Source: Arctopsyche grandis (taxonomy: Eukaryota; Arthropoda; Insecta; Trichoptera; Hydropsychidae). Taken from it: 64,000 nt of DNA. Shown here piece after piece: positions 31,548-41,145 of the stretch (within the stretch, counting starts at the first letter, position 1; each line of letters begins with the position of its first letter). The stretch lies in NCBI RefSeq assembly GCF_051622035.1, contig NC_135355.1, positions 39,475,986 to 39,539,985 of the forward strand, read 5' to 3'. The position numbers were made by a program, and so were the translations under genes. The notes beneath the pieces were generated by a model. That model saw only the letters and a list, made by a program, of their open reading frames with translations, did not search any database and was not told the DNA's origin.

Positions 31548-33466
31548 AGGTCTGTTCATACCTAGTCAGCACGTACCGACTTCAGCAGGTATCCGGCCGT
31601 ACGAAAAGTATTCTTTGGTACATTTTGTATGGGTATATTCATACCAACCGTCACGTTTACGCCACGGCAGGCTTACAGCAGTACCCGACATTTCCTGTTC
31701 ATACTGTAGGAATCTCGTCATAGTCATCGTCATCGAAACATTCGAGAATATTCCGCAACAACAAACCACATTCCTTGCGGAACTCACATTCATCAAAGCA
31801 GTTACTGCGACGCAGAATACATTCCCGAAAACCAGACGTCGCACACCTGCAACCATTATATTAAACTCAAGCGGAACGCCCCTACCAGTCGAGTGGAACC
31901 AAAACGGTCGAAACACGCCGCCACCATTAAACTACATCGAGCGGAACGGCGCCAATCATTCCAGAAAATTCTACGCCTCGACAAAAGCAAATTCCTCGTT
32001 TACGCATCAACAAACACATGCGCTTACGCATCAACAACCACATCCATCAATCATTCCAGAAAATTCTACGCCTCGACAAAAGCAAATTCCTCTCTTACGC
32101 ATCAACCAACCACCACCATCGATCAGGTGATTCCAGAAACACTATAAAAGGAGGTACAACCCAAACAACGCCAGTCTCCAAACGGTCCATACCCGTTAAC
32201 CACCCACTAACACACTAACCCCGACAGTATCCCACAGATGTTGCACTAATTTTGCTTAGTGTTCCAGATCGACAAACACTCCACAAGCGAGCAGCCGCCA
32301 GCCCGCACCACAAACATCACCGAGAGTCCGATCCCATACAACTCGTTCGATAGATAGGTTAAGGGAGTGTCACTACCCTATAAACTATCGTTAAAACGCA
32401 GCCACAAAGTAAGCAACGCCAGTCGACCCACAGCAGCAAGCGTCGACACACAGCAGCAGACCAGTCAACATACAGCTCCTGACCAGCCACCACTACACTA
32501 CGCGGACTTGGAAGATCAACCAGCCGGACGAGCCAGCAACACACTGCCGTATCCAGAGACCTTCCGAACATAGCCGAACAACGAGCCAGCAACACACTGC
32601 CGCATCCAGAGACCTTCTGAACATAGCTGAATGCCGAGCCAGCGACACTCTACCATATCCAGAGACCGCTGAACGACATACTTTTGCCCACAAATACCAT
32701 ACCTTTGTACAACCATAGGCAAACAATAAAACTTTATAAAACTAGCACAACAGTGTTTCGTTAGGCCGGGATACGGTCAACACACATGTACCCCGCCTAC
32801 AATACCTTACAGCAACATCCGTCAACGTATCGTATCCGTTTTTTGGCCAACGTGGAAATATAAACGCGAATTACGTGCCATGAGTCTGCCGCTTTGCTGT
32901 TTTGGACCAATTATCGATAGTGACAGTTGACAGCTGTTCAATCTTTCGACATGGTTTTGGCGTAAATATTTAAAAAAAAATTAAATTTTTTATGGAAATA
33001 TTTAAAAAAATTTGTCCATCATCCACAAGCTCTTTATACAGTGTCCAAAACTCTCCTTCGGTTTTTCTATTTTTTAACATGGGATGCACATCAAAACGCC
33101 TCCGTGATTTTTTATTGCCTTCTTGAGATTCTTCTTCCAACAACAACGCGATTATATATAATTTTTCGTTCGATAAACGCCGAAAAATTTTTGCTGACTT
33201 GTATTCTGACGCGTAGCTACGAATGCACGTGTATGCATTCATATTGTAAGTACTCGACAATACGACGTAAGCAATATTGCACCGTATCGTCATGGCCTGT
33301 AATGTATAAGTAAGCCGATTTTGCCTTGCACTCGGCCAAATTGCTGTAAACGTGACGTGAGCGCGACGTGTAGGCAGATATGAATAGAAATGTAATAAAA
33401 TGACATATTTGAAACGGAGTCGTGCAGTGCTGAAGCTCTGCAGTGCTGTTAAGTATGAACAGACCT
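31548..33466 (-). mobile_element. PIF/Harbinger element 2, split by a solo LTR
   Basis: Same termini as element 1, inverted, with target duplication TTA (31,545-31,547 and 33,467-33,469). The two outer parts align with element 1, including the broken HARBI1-like segment, which is open at 32,970-33,473 on the minus strand. A 1,097-bp LTR is inserted at 31,705. Confidence 0.9.
31705..32801 (+). mobile_element. solo LTR, 1,097 bp, 4-bp TSD
   Basis: TGTAGGAATCTCG ... CCCGCCTACA, flanked by ATAC on both sides (31,701-31,704 and 32,802-32,805). The uninterrupted Harbinger sequence (TTCATACCTTACAGC, seen in inverse in element 1) confirms the insertion point. A TATAAAAGGAGG TATA box lies at about 32,143 and AATAAAACTTTA near 32,727. 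Three 53-bp tandem subrepeats begin at 32,529, 32,582 and 32,635 (CGAGCCAGCAACAC...). No internal coding region remains. Confidence 0.9.
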
Positions 33467-33594
33467 TTAACATGCCAGTCGTCTCATTCGTTCATCCCCC
33501 ATACGTGTATGGTCGCAGGAGTCGTTGCCCTTGAGTTTATGCGTGTTTGGACAGGATCGATGATGAGATTGCTGGTGTTGTACTAGATTCCTAC

Positions 33595-33938
33595 ATATCC
33601 CTACAGTGATTATTCTGCAAAAAGCGATCTCGCGTACGTCACTAAAATATCGACCGTGGAACATCTGGCACCCAAAAATATCGATATTCTGCATTTGCGA
33701 TTTTTGCGGCAAAGATTGTCGGCAATTTGCGCAATAATTCGTTTCAAGAAGCTAGTTTGAAGAGAATTTTCGTTAGTCTGATGGTAGGTTGGTAGCAGTG
33801 CGCCATCTGTCAGGTGTCAACCGGTATCTAACGTGGACCTCACTGACGTCTGACAGTTGGAGTGACGTCGAAGGGTGAAGAGAGCTGAAGTCCAGCTCAG
33901 TAGCAGCCTTGAAGTAGGTGAATCAGTTTCGGTGAAGG
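33595..33938 (+). promoter_or_regulatory. presumed promoter and 5' UTR of GOLT1
   Basis: Composition shifts to GC-richer sequence from about 33,770. Two TGACGTC-type motifs (CTGACGTCTGAC and GTGACGTCGAAG) lie within 100 bp of the start codon, at about 33,842 and 33,863. No TATA box is obvious, which fits a housekeeping promoter. A splice acceptor within the 5' UTR is possible but not clear. Confidence 0.4.
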
Positions 33939-34361
33939 ATGCTGGAGATTTCGGACACGCAGAAGATCGGCGCGGGGCTGGCGGGCTTCGGGCTGACGTT
34001 CCTCTTCCTGGGAGTGCTGCTGCTCTTCGACAAGGGTCTGCTGGCCATCGGCAACATCCTCTTCATCTGCGGCCTGGCGTGCGTCATCGGCCTCGAGCGT
34101 ACCTTCCGCTTCTTCTTCCAGCGGCACAAACTGCGCGGCTCCGTCGCCTTCTTCGGGGGCATCACCGTCGTCCTCTTCGGCTGGCCCATCGTCGGCATGA
34201 TCCTCGAGACTTACGGCTTCATCTTGCTCTTCAGCGGCTTCTTCCCCGTGGCCGTCAACTTCATGAGGCGACTGCCGCTCGTCGGCAACCTCCTAAACTT
34301 GCCGCTCATCAGTGGACTCGTCGACCGGATAGCCGGCGACTCCAGCAGAACTATGGTTTAG
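33939..34361 (+). CDS. GOLT1: vesicle transport protein GOT1 (GOLT1 family)
   Basis: 140 residues, intact, no intron. The protein (MLEISDTQKIGAGLAGFG... IGLERTFRFFFQ ... ending MV) matches the GOT1/GOLT1 family along its whole length, which is typically about 138 residues. Four hydrophobic segments are visible (about residues 10-30, 34-51, 67-86 and 89-108), as expected of this small multi-pass membrane protein. In yeast and mammals the family acts in ER-to-Golgi vesicle traffic at the Golgi/ER membranes. The ATG at 33,939 (AAGGATGC) starts at the family's N-terminus. Codons are strongly GC-ending, unlike the AT-rich surroundings, but the protein is ordinary, so I infer expression-related codon bias rather than transfer. 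Being intronless could mean an ancestral single-exon gene or a retrocopy; its intact frame and promoter-like upstream sequence favour a working gene. Confidence 0.95.
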   Translation: MLEISDTQKIGAGLAGFGLTFLFLGVLLLFDKGLLAIGNILFICGLACVIGLERTFRFFFQRHKLRGSVAFFGGITVVLFGWPIVGMILETYGFILLFSGFFPVAVNFMRRLPLVGNLLNLPLISGLVDRIAGDSSRTMV

Positions 34362-35098
34362 AAGTGACTATCGAATGTACAGAGTTTATGTGGCTTTCGA
34401 ACACGAGTGTTTCATCAATTTTTCATTCTATTTAATCCATATTGTATTATACTATGTAATGTAAACACCAATTTTGAAACTTTCATATTACTTATGTGCG
34501 AGCTAAAACTGTCCAACTTTGAATGTTATATAGGTGTATATTCAGTGCTGTCATCTAGCAGTTTTACTAAGGCCATTGTTCCCATTGTTCAAATTTTAAT
34601 TTAATTTATATATATATTTTTTAATGATTGAGCTATACAGTCGTATGCTTTTGGGTCTCAATGAAGGTTCTGAATCTTAATACTAAATTTTTCATTAATT
34701 AGACCTGAAAAATTTAATTTGTAGCCATTTTTATACAGCATAATGATCATATTTAAATTTACGACATATATAAATGTACCTGCGGTATGTATTTGAACAG
34801 TTTTTTGTTGGACATCCAATGTTACGGAAATTGGATGACACAACTGTATATACATACATACATATGTAGGTTACAAACACTTTTTTTAATTTAAATTTTT
34901 GAGTCGTATTATATCCATACCAACAATTATATATACATGTATAAAATATGAAGGTTTAAACCTATGATAATCTCAACTTGGGCAACATATATTTCAACAT
35001 ATATGTAAGTACAATGTACGCTTAAAATCTTTCGATATCATGATGGATCCATTTATGTATTACATATGTATGTATATTGTTTAATATACTGGTATTAA
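34362..35098. other. GOLT1 3' UTR and AT-rich spacer
   Basis: Begins as the 3' UTR of GOLT1 (stop at 34,359-34,361). I found no unambiguous AATAAA within the first 300 bp, so the polyadenylation site is not assigned. Beyond about 34,620 the sequence is AT-rich with TATGTA-type simple repeats. Confidence 0.4.
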
Positions 35099-35607
35099 CT
35101 GTTTGCCCGCGGCCGTCTTCTATGGAAGCTTTGCGCGACAAGTCTATAGTGCGGCTGTCTTCCATAGAATTTCTGAACTTTGCACGGGATTTTGAACCTT
35201 ATATGCGCCTATTTCAACTGTTTTAAGGTTCAAAATTGGTTGAATATATTACTGAGAGTTGAATGCCATCTATTCAATTTGCTTAAAATGAATATATACC
35301 AGTCAAAATTAGTTTTTTGTGGAACCATAGTGAAACCTCGTTTATGTGACGTCACGTCTGTTGAACAATGGCGGCGATACGTCTCAACTGTATGAAGAAT
35401 GATTATTTGACAATTAAGCCAAAACTACGAGATATATTATGTATTTTATTGTTTAAAATAATACTTTATGTGTTACTTAACATATCTGGTTACTTGAGTA
35501 AATATTAAAATCTGTATTTAAGGTTGAAAACTCGATTGCCAAATTCGCAAAAAAGGTGCCGCCGCGTACAGGGCTTGTTCGCTATATTTATTGTCGCGGG
35601 CAAACGG
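35099..35607 (+). mobile_element. piggyBac-like MITE copy D
   Basis: TTAA at 35,095-35,098 and 35,608-35,611. Ends CTGTTTGCCCGCGGCCG and GTCGCGGGCAAACGG. Same orientation as copy B. Contains the TGACGTCA motif. Confidence 0.9.
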
Positions 35608-37320
35608 TTAAAACAAGTCATTGACTTGGGTTACGCCGAGTATATCTGTTGGTTGATGAGGCCAAAAATTAAATTACTATGTACTGCTCATTATCGAGTA
35701 ATGATTTTGTATGTAATTTATACTCCTCTGCTCAACGGCCAGGATATGCCGAGGCATGTTTTGTATTATATATCGTCCCCCATACTGGATTGGAATCACT
35801 GTTTGAAATTGAATAACGCAATTTACTGCATACATATAAAGGTCTGTTTACACTGGCGACTGCAAGTAAACAGCAGTTCGAAAAGTATTCTGTATGGACT
35901 CATTCATATGTACATAGCGTAGACATAACAGCACTAGCCGACACGATCTATTCATATTAAACAGTAGTACATGTCACCGTAACGTATCAAGCAAAACCGG
36001 TTTTCTTTGACTACTGTGGAAATATTCTGTGACGTCATAGTAGTGAGTGCACGCGTACTAAGTACTAATATTTTCGGAAACGTCATATTGTGACAATATT
36101 GATTGGATGCAAGCAATATTGCGCCGTGTTGTCGCTCTCTGTATTGTATATGTAAGTCGATTTTGCCTTGCACTCGGCCAAAACAAGTCTGAATGTTCCG
36201 AAACGTGTGCTGCTGTATAGTATGAATAGAAGTAGTCTTTTCCGTGCACTGCTGTGCTGGGGATGTTGTTTTGCAGTGCTGGATAGAATGACTAAATCTT
36301 AATGCGTATAAAGCTGTTTGGTCAGTAGCTTTGAAAGAATTAGGTCAGTTATTGTAATAAATGGTCTGTAAATAAATTAAGCAATACATTTACAGATTTA
36401 GTAGACAAACGATCAGTAACTATCATAAATGGTCAACTATTACCAGTGCTGGATAAAGTAAATATACCTTAAAACTTCATACCAATCTCCAGTCGATATG
36501 TATTGAAAACATTCTTATGAGTGGTCATATTTTTCATATCACAATGAACAATATTTAATTTTTTAATATCATATTATATGTAGGTTTGTTTGTGATTTTC
36601 TTAAATAATTTATTCTTAATTAAATCTATATCCACATTCCCTTATTTCGCAGCTCATCACAATCTCCGATCCAATAATGCGGGTCCTATTTACATATGTA
36701 TATGAGTGATTTTATCGCATTTGCTTGCCCGAAGTCATGAAATGCATATTCATAGCAATAATAAATAGATTTTATTCATAGAGCTATGTATTCATCGACA
36801 GTATGTACTTATTGTGTCATTTGACAGTTTCGTATCTGATGTTTACGACAGAAGATCGCCCGGATCTACTGGCATTTCAAATACTGATTGAATTGGCAGT
36901 ACGTACTGTCTGTGATTGCATTCCGTTATCCTTATATAAGTGAAGTTCAACAAATAAAACAAATCTCGATATTTTGTATAGTTTTTTTTACTAAAATAAA
37001 TAATATAATATAATTAAAATTTATAAAAGTAAGGTTGTTGTCATTTTTTTTGTAATTGTTGTTATTTTTTGATAAAGGTAGTTAGTTTTGGGAATTATGC
37101 ATTTATTTCCACATTTTTATTATACATTCTGCAATAGTGGTGTGACTCTTGAATGTGTAACCTTTTCATTAATTTAATTTTTGTTGTCTTATTGTATCGT
37201 TCCATAGTTGACTCAGTTCTATAAAGATATATCTGTAAATAAATAATAAAAAAAATCATTATTTGACTATCAAAGATACTTTTTTTTTTATTCAAAACTT
37301 AAATTACATATATGACCTAC
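35608..37320. mobile_element. decayed Harbinger relative, then AT-rich DNA
   Basis: At 35,846 an AGGTCTGTTTACACTGG end resembles the Harbinger terminus. The segment to about 36,300 shares TTGCCTTGCACTCGGCCAAA, CAATATTGCGCCGT and TTCGAAAAGTATTC with elements 1 and 2. The stretch 36,300-36,440 (GTTTGGTCAGTAGCTTTGAA) is repeated in inverse at 56,000-56,280. From 36,450 to 37,320 the sequence is AT-rich and I see nothing. Confidence 0.5.
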
Positions 37321-37482
37321 CTAAAAACATTTTTTATATGCTGTTTAGCAGTCGGTAGAGTAATTGAGCTTCGACCTGTTTCTATAGCATTCAAAATGGC
37401 CGCAGCTGAATCGGCAACATCTTCTTCATCACTTCGCCTCTTTGTTCTACGCATAGCTCGAATGATATGCACATTGTTCCCT
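37321..37482 (-). CDS. possible internal exon, unknown product
   Basis: A 162-bp segment on the minus strand between an acceptor (GTACTTTACAG|AGGG) and a donor (TTTTAG|GTAGGT). It reads open in a frame that begins and ends in phase 2, so it could be skipped or included without a shift. The sense translation is hydrophilic and unlike the AT-driven frames nearby (RRTKRRSDEEDVADSAAAI, then ITLPTAKQHIKNV). I recognise no domain. It lies downstream of the SDR gene on the same strand, but nothing shows it belongs to it. Confidence 0.25.
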
Positions 37483-37726
37483 CTGTAAAGTACGTTAAAC
37501 ATTTATCAATATAACTCATAGTTACTGTGCGACAACAATTTGTACGGAAGATCTGTTTTATGCTTTCTCTATACATAATCTACGTAAGTATGTAATACAT
37601 CTTTCTTCTTGTACAACATTAGTTTTCAATGATTGTTAGAAATTGGAATCTACATATATCTACATTTACACAGACTGAATGACCGCATTGATGTATGAAA
37701 AGATAGGTAATGTAGCATATACTAAA

Positions 37727-38569
37727 AAGAGCCGCCGGTTAAGTGAAATCGGATTAGGCCGAGGCGCATCCCTGACACTGTGCGACCGTTATAATTGGTT
37801 TCAAGAATTACTAAGTGCATGTAGGCTAAACAATGGCCACCGAGTTGGCCGTTGTTGGTCCCTTCTCAGAAGTGACCGAGTGGGAGTGAGTGTCGTGGGA
37901 ATACATATCCGGGTACATGCCTAAACAATAGGGAAGTAACCGGACGTCGAAGATGCCCTGAGCGACTGATCCGTTATAAGGCGGTACATAGGCGATATCA
38001 ACACATTCTGGACGGAGCACTGCCAGTGCGTGTATCTCCTTAATCACCAATAAATGCTGTGAAACGACTATGGCCTTTTACTTGGATCCTCCACCCACCC
38101 CTACGCAACAGTAAGATCATCCGACTACCAATTTTGGACCATTTTGTGAAAAAGCGATATTTTTGATAATACGGTTACGTACACCGCCGAGTAAGTGCAA
38201 TCGGATTAGGCCGAGTAGCATCCCAGAGACTGTGTGACCGTTATAATTGGTTTCAAGGATTATCTCTAGACTAAGTGCATGTAAGCTAAACAATGGTCAC
38301 CGAATTGGCCGCTATTGGTCCCTTCTCAGAAGTGACTGATACCGTGGGACTGGGTGTCGTGGGAATACATATCCGGGTACATGCCTAAACAATAGGGAAG
38401 TAACCGGACGTCGAAGATGCCCTAAGCGACCGTTATAAGGCGGTACTTAGGCGATATCAAGACATTCTGGACGGAGCACTGCCAGTGCGTGTATCTCCAT
38501 AATCACCAATAAATGCCGTGAAACGACTATGGCCTTTTACTTGGATCCTCCACCCACCCCTACGCAACA
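37727..38569 (+). mobile_element. LTR-spacer-LTR element
   Basis: Two direct LTR copies (about 37,735-38,108 and 38,169-38,569), each with CCGTTATAATTGG, a TTATAAGGCGG TATA-like box, AATAAATGC and the end CACCCACCCCTACGCAACA. They are separated by about 60 bp containing GTAAGATCATCCGACTACC and CCATTTTGTGAAAAAG. The same spacer is in the copy at 10,296-10,920. A tiny internal region between LTRs is the layout of TRIM-type non-autonomous retrotransposons; a tandem duplication with deletion is the alternative. Confidence 0.65.
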
Positions 38570-38713
38570 ATACTTTTGATTATCAGGATTCTGAACGTCT
38601 CTATTTAGTCCGCATAATCGATATTCTACTATACCAATCTTAACATTGGGCATCAATGGTGTGTGGAGTTGTCATAAGATAGATCTTGATTCAAAAATTT
38701 TCACCGCTTATGA
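38570..38713 (-). pseudogene. possible remnant of the last SDR exon
   Basis: On the minus strand a short stretch reads LMTTPHTIDAQC, reminiscent of the TTVHP..ID segment near the C-terminus of SDR16C-like enzymes, and is then followed by a stop. No acceptor of the needed phase is visible, so this is only a hint that the end of the SDR gene has decayed here. Confidence 0.2.
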
Positions 38714-38721
38714 TTAGTGAT

Positions 38722-39095
38722 GGGTTTGGGGCAAACGATCGACAAGCGCCAGACAGGCTGAACCACAGATTAACTGGATGGCTGCTTTAAACGCAATTCT
38801 CGACTTCACGAATGATAGATTGCACATCAGATGACGAGTAACCTTTCGATGTGCATAGATGCAATTATTAAAATGGTAATTATTAAAATTGAGTTGGATC
38901 TTTCTGGCGAGTTTAATAAGGCAAAATTCGGAACTAAAGTATCAGAAGCACGGAACGTATTCAGGGTAGGTATGTCGGGACTTCGGGTAGATTTCGCTTA
39001 GTGTAAGTGCGAGCAGTGCGCACGCATAAGGTACACGTGTCGTTAATCTGTGGTTCAGTCTGTCTGGCGATTGTCGATCGTTTGCACCGCATCAC
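38722..39095. mobile_element. hAT-like MITE, 374 bp, exact 8-bp TSD
   Basis: Exact duplication TTAGTGAT at 38,714-38,721 and 39,096-39,103. Same family as 6,517-6,877, in opposite orientation, with the tips GGGTTTGG and CGCATCAC reversed accordingly. Its duplication ends 6 bp from the donor GTATGT of the SDR exon, on the intron side. Confidence 0.9.
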
Positions 39096-39109
39096 TTAGT
39101 GATACATAC

Positions 39110-39249
39110 AATTGTTGAGTTATCGAGTCCGAAAGGGACATTATCGCAGATTTAGTGGCAGAGAAAGCTCCAGACACGGATACAGAAGGTTGTATCGCCA
39201 CGAAGCATCCAGAACGACGTGCCAAATCCGGAACAAACTGCGATACCAC
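39110..39249 (-). CDS. SDR-like gene, exon 3 (active-site region)
   Basis: The exon runs from an acceptor (TTTTGATTTCAG|GTGG) to a strong donor (CAATT|GTATGT), phase 0 in and phase 2 out, 46 full codons. Translation VVSQFVPDLARRSG... then SGAFSATKSAIMSLSDSI aligns with the segment around the active site of classical short-chain dehydrogenases. The catalytic Y-x3-K has become F-x3-K (residue 176 by my numbering), so normal proton transfer is not expected. Continuing the frame past the donor runs into the MITE and a stop, so the long open frame at 39,055 is partly intron. Confidence 0.65.
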
Positions 39250-39328
39250 CTGAAATCAAAACGTTCGCATTGTAATACTTGTGCAATGTTAATAATAATA
39301 ATAAAAAAAACAAAAGTACAATCAGTAC

Positions 39329-39622
39329 GTGAAAGTGTTCCATCAGATTGTTTTCTACAATGTTTACTACTTCATCGACAGGTTCTAAACAGGAAGTCTG
39401 CGCAATGTCAGTCGCATATACGACTATGTCAAGTTTGCCAAACTCGTCGTCGATTCTCTTGGCAAGTTTAGCTAATTGATTGGGTTTCGCTGGATTGCAC
39501 GGGTAAAATGTCTCCGAAGTGTTGTTATTTATGCTCAGCAAACCAGCTCGGACCACGTGACAGCCACGTAGGGTGAACTGGTTGGACAATTCACGTTGCA
39601 GCACATCGTCTGCACCTATTAT
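39329..39622 (-). CDS. SDR-like gene, exon 2 (Rossmann fold)
   Basis: 98 codons between an acceptor (ATTTACAACCAG|ATAATA) and a donor (TTTCAC|GTACTG), phase 0 at both ends. IIGADDVLQREL occupies the place of the TG-x3-G-x-G cofactor loop and keeps only one of three glycines. GCHVVRAG follows at the end of strand 2. DEFGKLDIVVYATDIAQTS sits where DILVNNAGI is expected, so NNAG has become YATD. LEPVDEVVNIVENNLMEHF is a well-preserved helix-4 region. An SDR fold with damaged cofactor motifs; the frame and splice sites remain intact. The intron to exon 3 is only 79 bp (39,250-39,328). Confidence 0.7.
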
Positions 39623-39748
39623 CTGGTTGTAAATTGAAGGTTACATACTCTTGATGGTGAATGTGAATGTAATTTTCAAACTTTATACAAAAACAAATTT
39701 ATAGATTTTCTTTTTTAATTTTGTTCACATGAATCCGAATCTCACTTA

Positions 39749-39923
39749 GGGCCGGGCCGCACCATGCAACTTTGTCGGCCGACTAGTTGCGCGACACGAA
39801 AAAATGTATGGAAATGTGTGCGACGAACAAGTTGACGGGTGTGGCATGTCCCATCTACCTGCATGCATTGGTCTGCTCGCTCTCAACCAAGTCGCTCACA
39901 AGTCGCACGGTACGGCCCGGCCC
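39749..39923. mobile_element. Harbinger-type MITE, 175 bp
   Basis: Inverted ends GGGCCGGGCCGCACCATGC and GCACGGTACGGCCCGGCCC with TTA on both sides (39,746-39,748 and 39,924-39,926). TTA target sites and GGGCC ends suit Tourist/Harbinger MITEs. It lies in the first intron of the SDR-like gene and shares no ends with the AGGTCTGTTCATAC family. Confidence 0.75.
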
Positions 39924-41145
39924 TTATTATACTTTCGTCAGCATTATGACAATAATAGGGTTTACGGGCGTCCCGATTAATTAAGATTGTCACTGGTTTT
40001 AAGCCTCGAGTCCTAGTACTTCGAACGAACCTTGTAGGACACCCAAAAGTCCCAGTTTTCAAATTTCTACTATGCATACTTTTTAAGCAATTACAAAGGG
40101 ACAAATTGATGGATTTAATAAATAAGTAGCAAAGTTTTATGAAACATTGACAGATTATTTGAAACAATAGACAATACCATTAAAAATAATCTGTGTTTTC
40201 CTGGATGAGCTTGGAAAAAATTACAGAATGGCTAGATAATTAAAAAATAGTTGAATATTTAAATACGAAAAATATTATAACAAATGACACACATTTGTTC
40301 AATCAATATGTTGCATTAAAATATATATTAAAAAGAGAATTACAATATCCAAATTGGAATGGAAAAAATAGCTACAGAAAGATGGGTAGTTATATTTTCG
40401 AGGTGCATGCGAGCCTTTAAGGTCTGACCGCACTATACGGCCGTCGACTGCTGCAGCACGACACAACACGGCAAAGTTGATACAAAGGCAAAAGACAAAA
40501 GTCACGTGACGCGCATTACTGGTTAAAAATTTTGTACCCCTTGGGAAAAGCTGAAATGATGCTGTGGCGGCTCGCTAAATGACATGGTCGAGTCACCTTC
40601 CTGCGAGTTGGGACCAACTCTGCCGTGTTCAGAGTTGCTACCTCACTCCGTCTTCGGCTGCCATAATAAAAACACGTGCATCAACGTTTCATTCGTTTCA
40701 TCCTCTATAACCCATATAACGCCTAATATTTAAAAAAAAATTTATTCCTATGTCTACATTTTCGTTCATTTTTTACTATTTCTGTTCCAATTAATAAATA
40801 ATTCATATTGAAATTTGATATTATTTTATAAATTAAAAATTAGTAATGAAGTAGAAGCTATGTACATGGCAGCCCAAGCGAGCCAAGCGGGGAGAGGGAA
40901 AAAACGAAGTGGTCTAATATTTTTAATTTTTTCGGGTGGGGGTCCTGGTTTGACTGAGAAGACATCTGGCAACCCTAGTCATTAAGTTATTTTTTTAAGA
41001 CAATATCACTCGGGTGATTACAATATAAATATGTACTACTGGATGCAATAATATGCAAATATCAAACGTTTGTTTTGGAGTCTCAAAGGCAAACTTATAG
41101 TGGGATTCAGATTTATGTATGTGTTTTATAAATTTTTTAACCAAC
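39924..41145. other. SDR intron 1 remainder
   Basis: Intronic by inference. At 40,563-40,679 a block from GTGGCGGCTCGCT to AACACGTGCA repeats 31,422-31,544, a short LTR-like or TRIM-like piece. At 40,925-40,985 GGTCCTGGTTTGACTGAG ... TCTGGCAACCCTAG resembles 49,955-49,990. Otherwise AT-rich. Confidence 0.4.

Larger units (their letters stand above)
30945..33594 (-). mobile_element. reverse LTR, split by Harbinger element 2
   Basis: On the minus strand it starts TGTAGGAATCTAG at 33,594, is interrupted by the Harbinger element (31,548-33,466), and resumes to about 30,945. It has a CGTATAAATAGCG TATA box near 31,055, CGTACATACAATAACC near 30,985 and AATAAACGATCC near 30,945. It is the inverse relative of the LTR at 28,611-29,950. 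A sub-block at 31,422-31,544 (GTGGCGGCTCGCT to AACACGTGCA) recurs at 40,563-40,679. Confidence 0.6.

Noticed and set aside
33897-34198. Minus-strand and alternative-frame ORFs over GOLT1, including a 186-codon plus-strand frame
   Set aside because: GC-rich third positions of GOLT1 create long overlapping frames. Only the 140-codon frame matches a known family from end to end.
33939-34361. Horizontal transfer of GOLT1 because of its GC content
   Set aside because: The protein is a normal animal GOT1-family member, and GC-ending codons are common in constitutively expressed insect genes.
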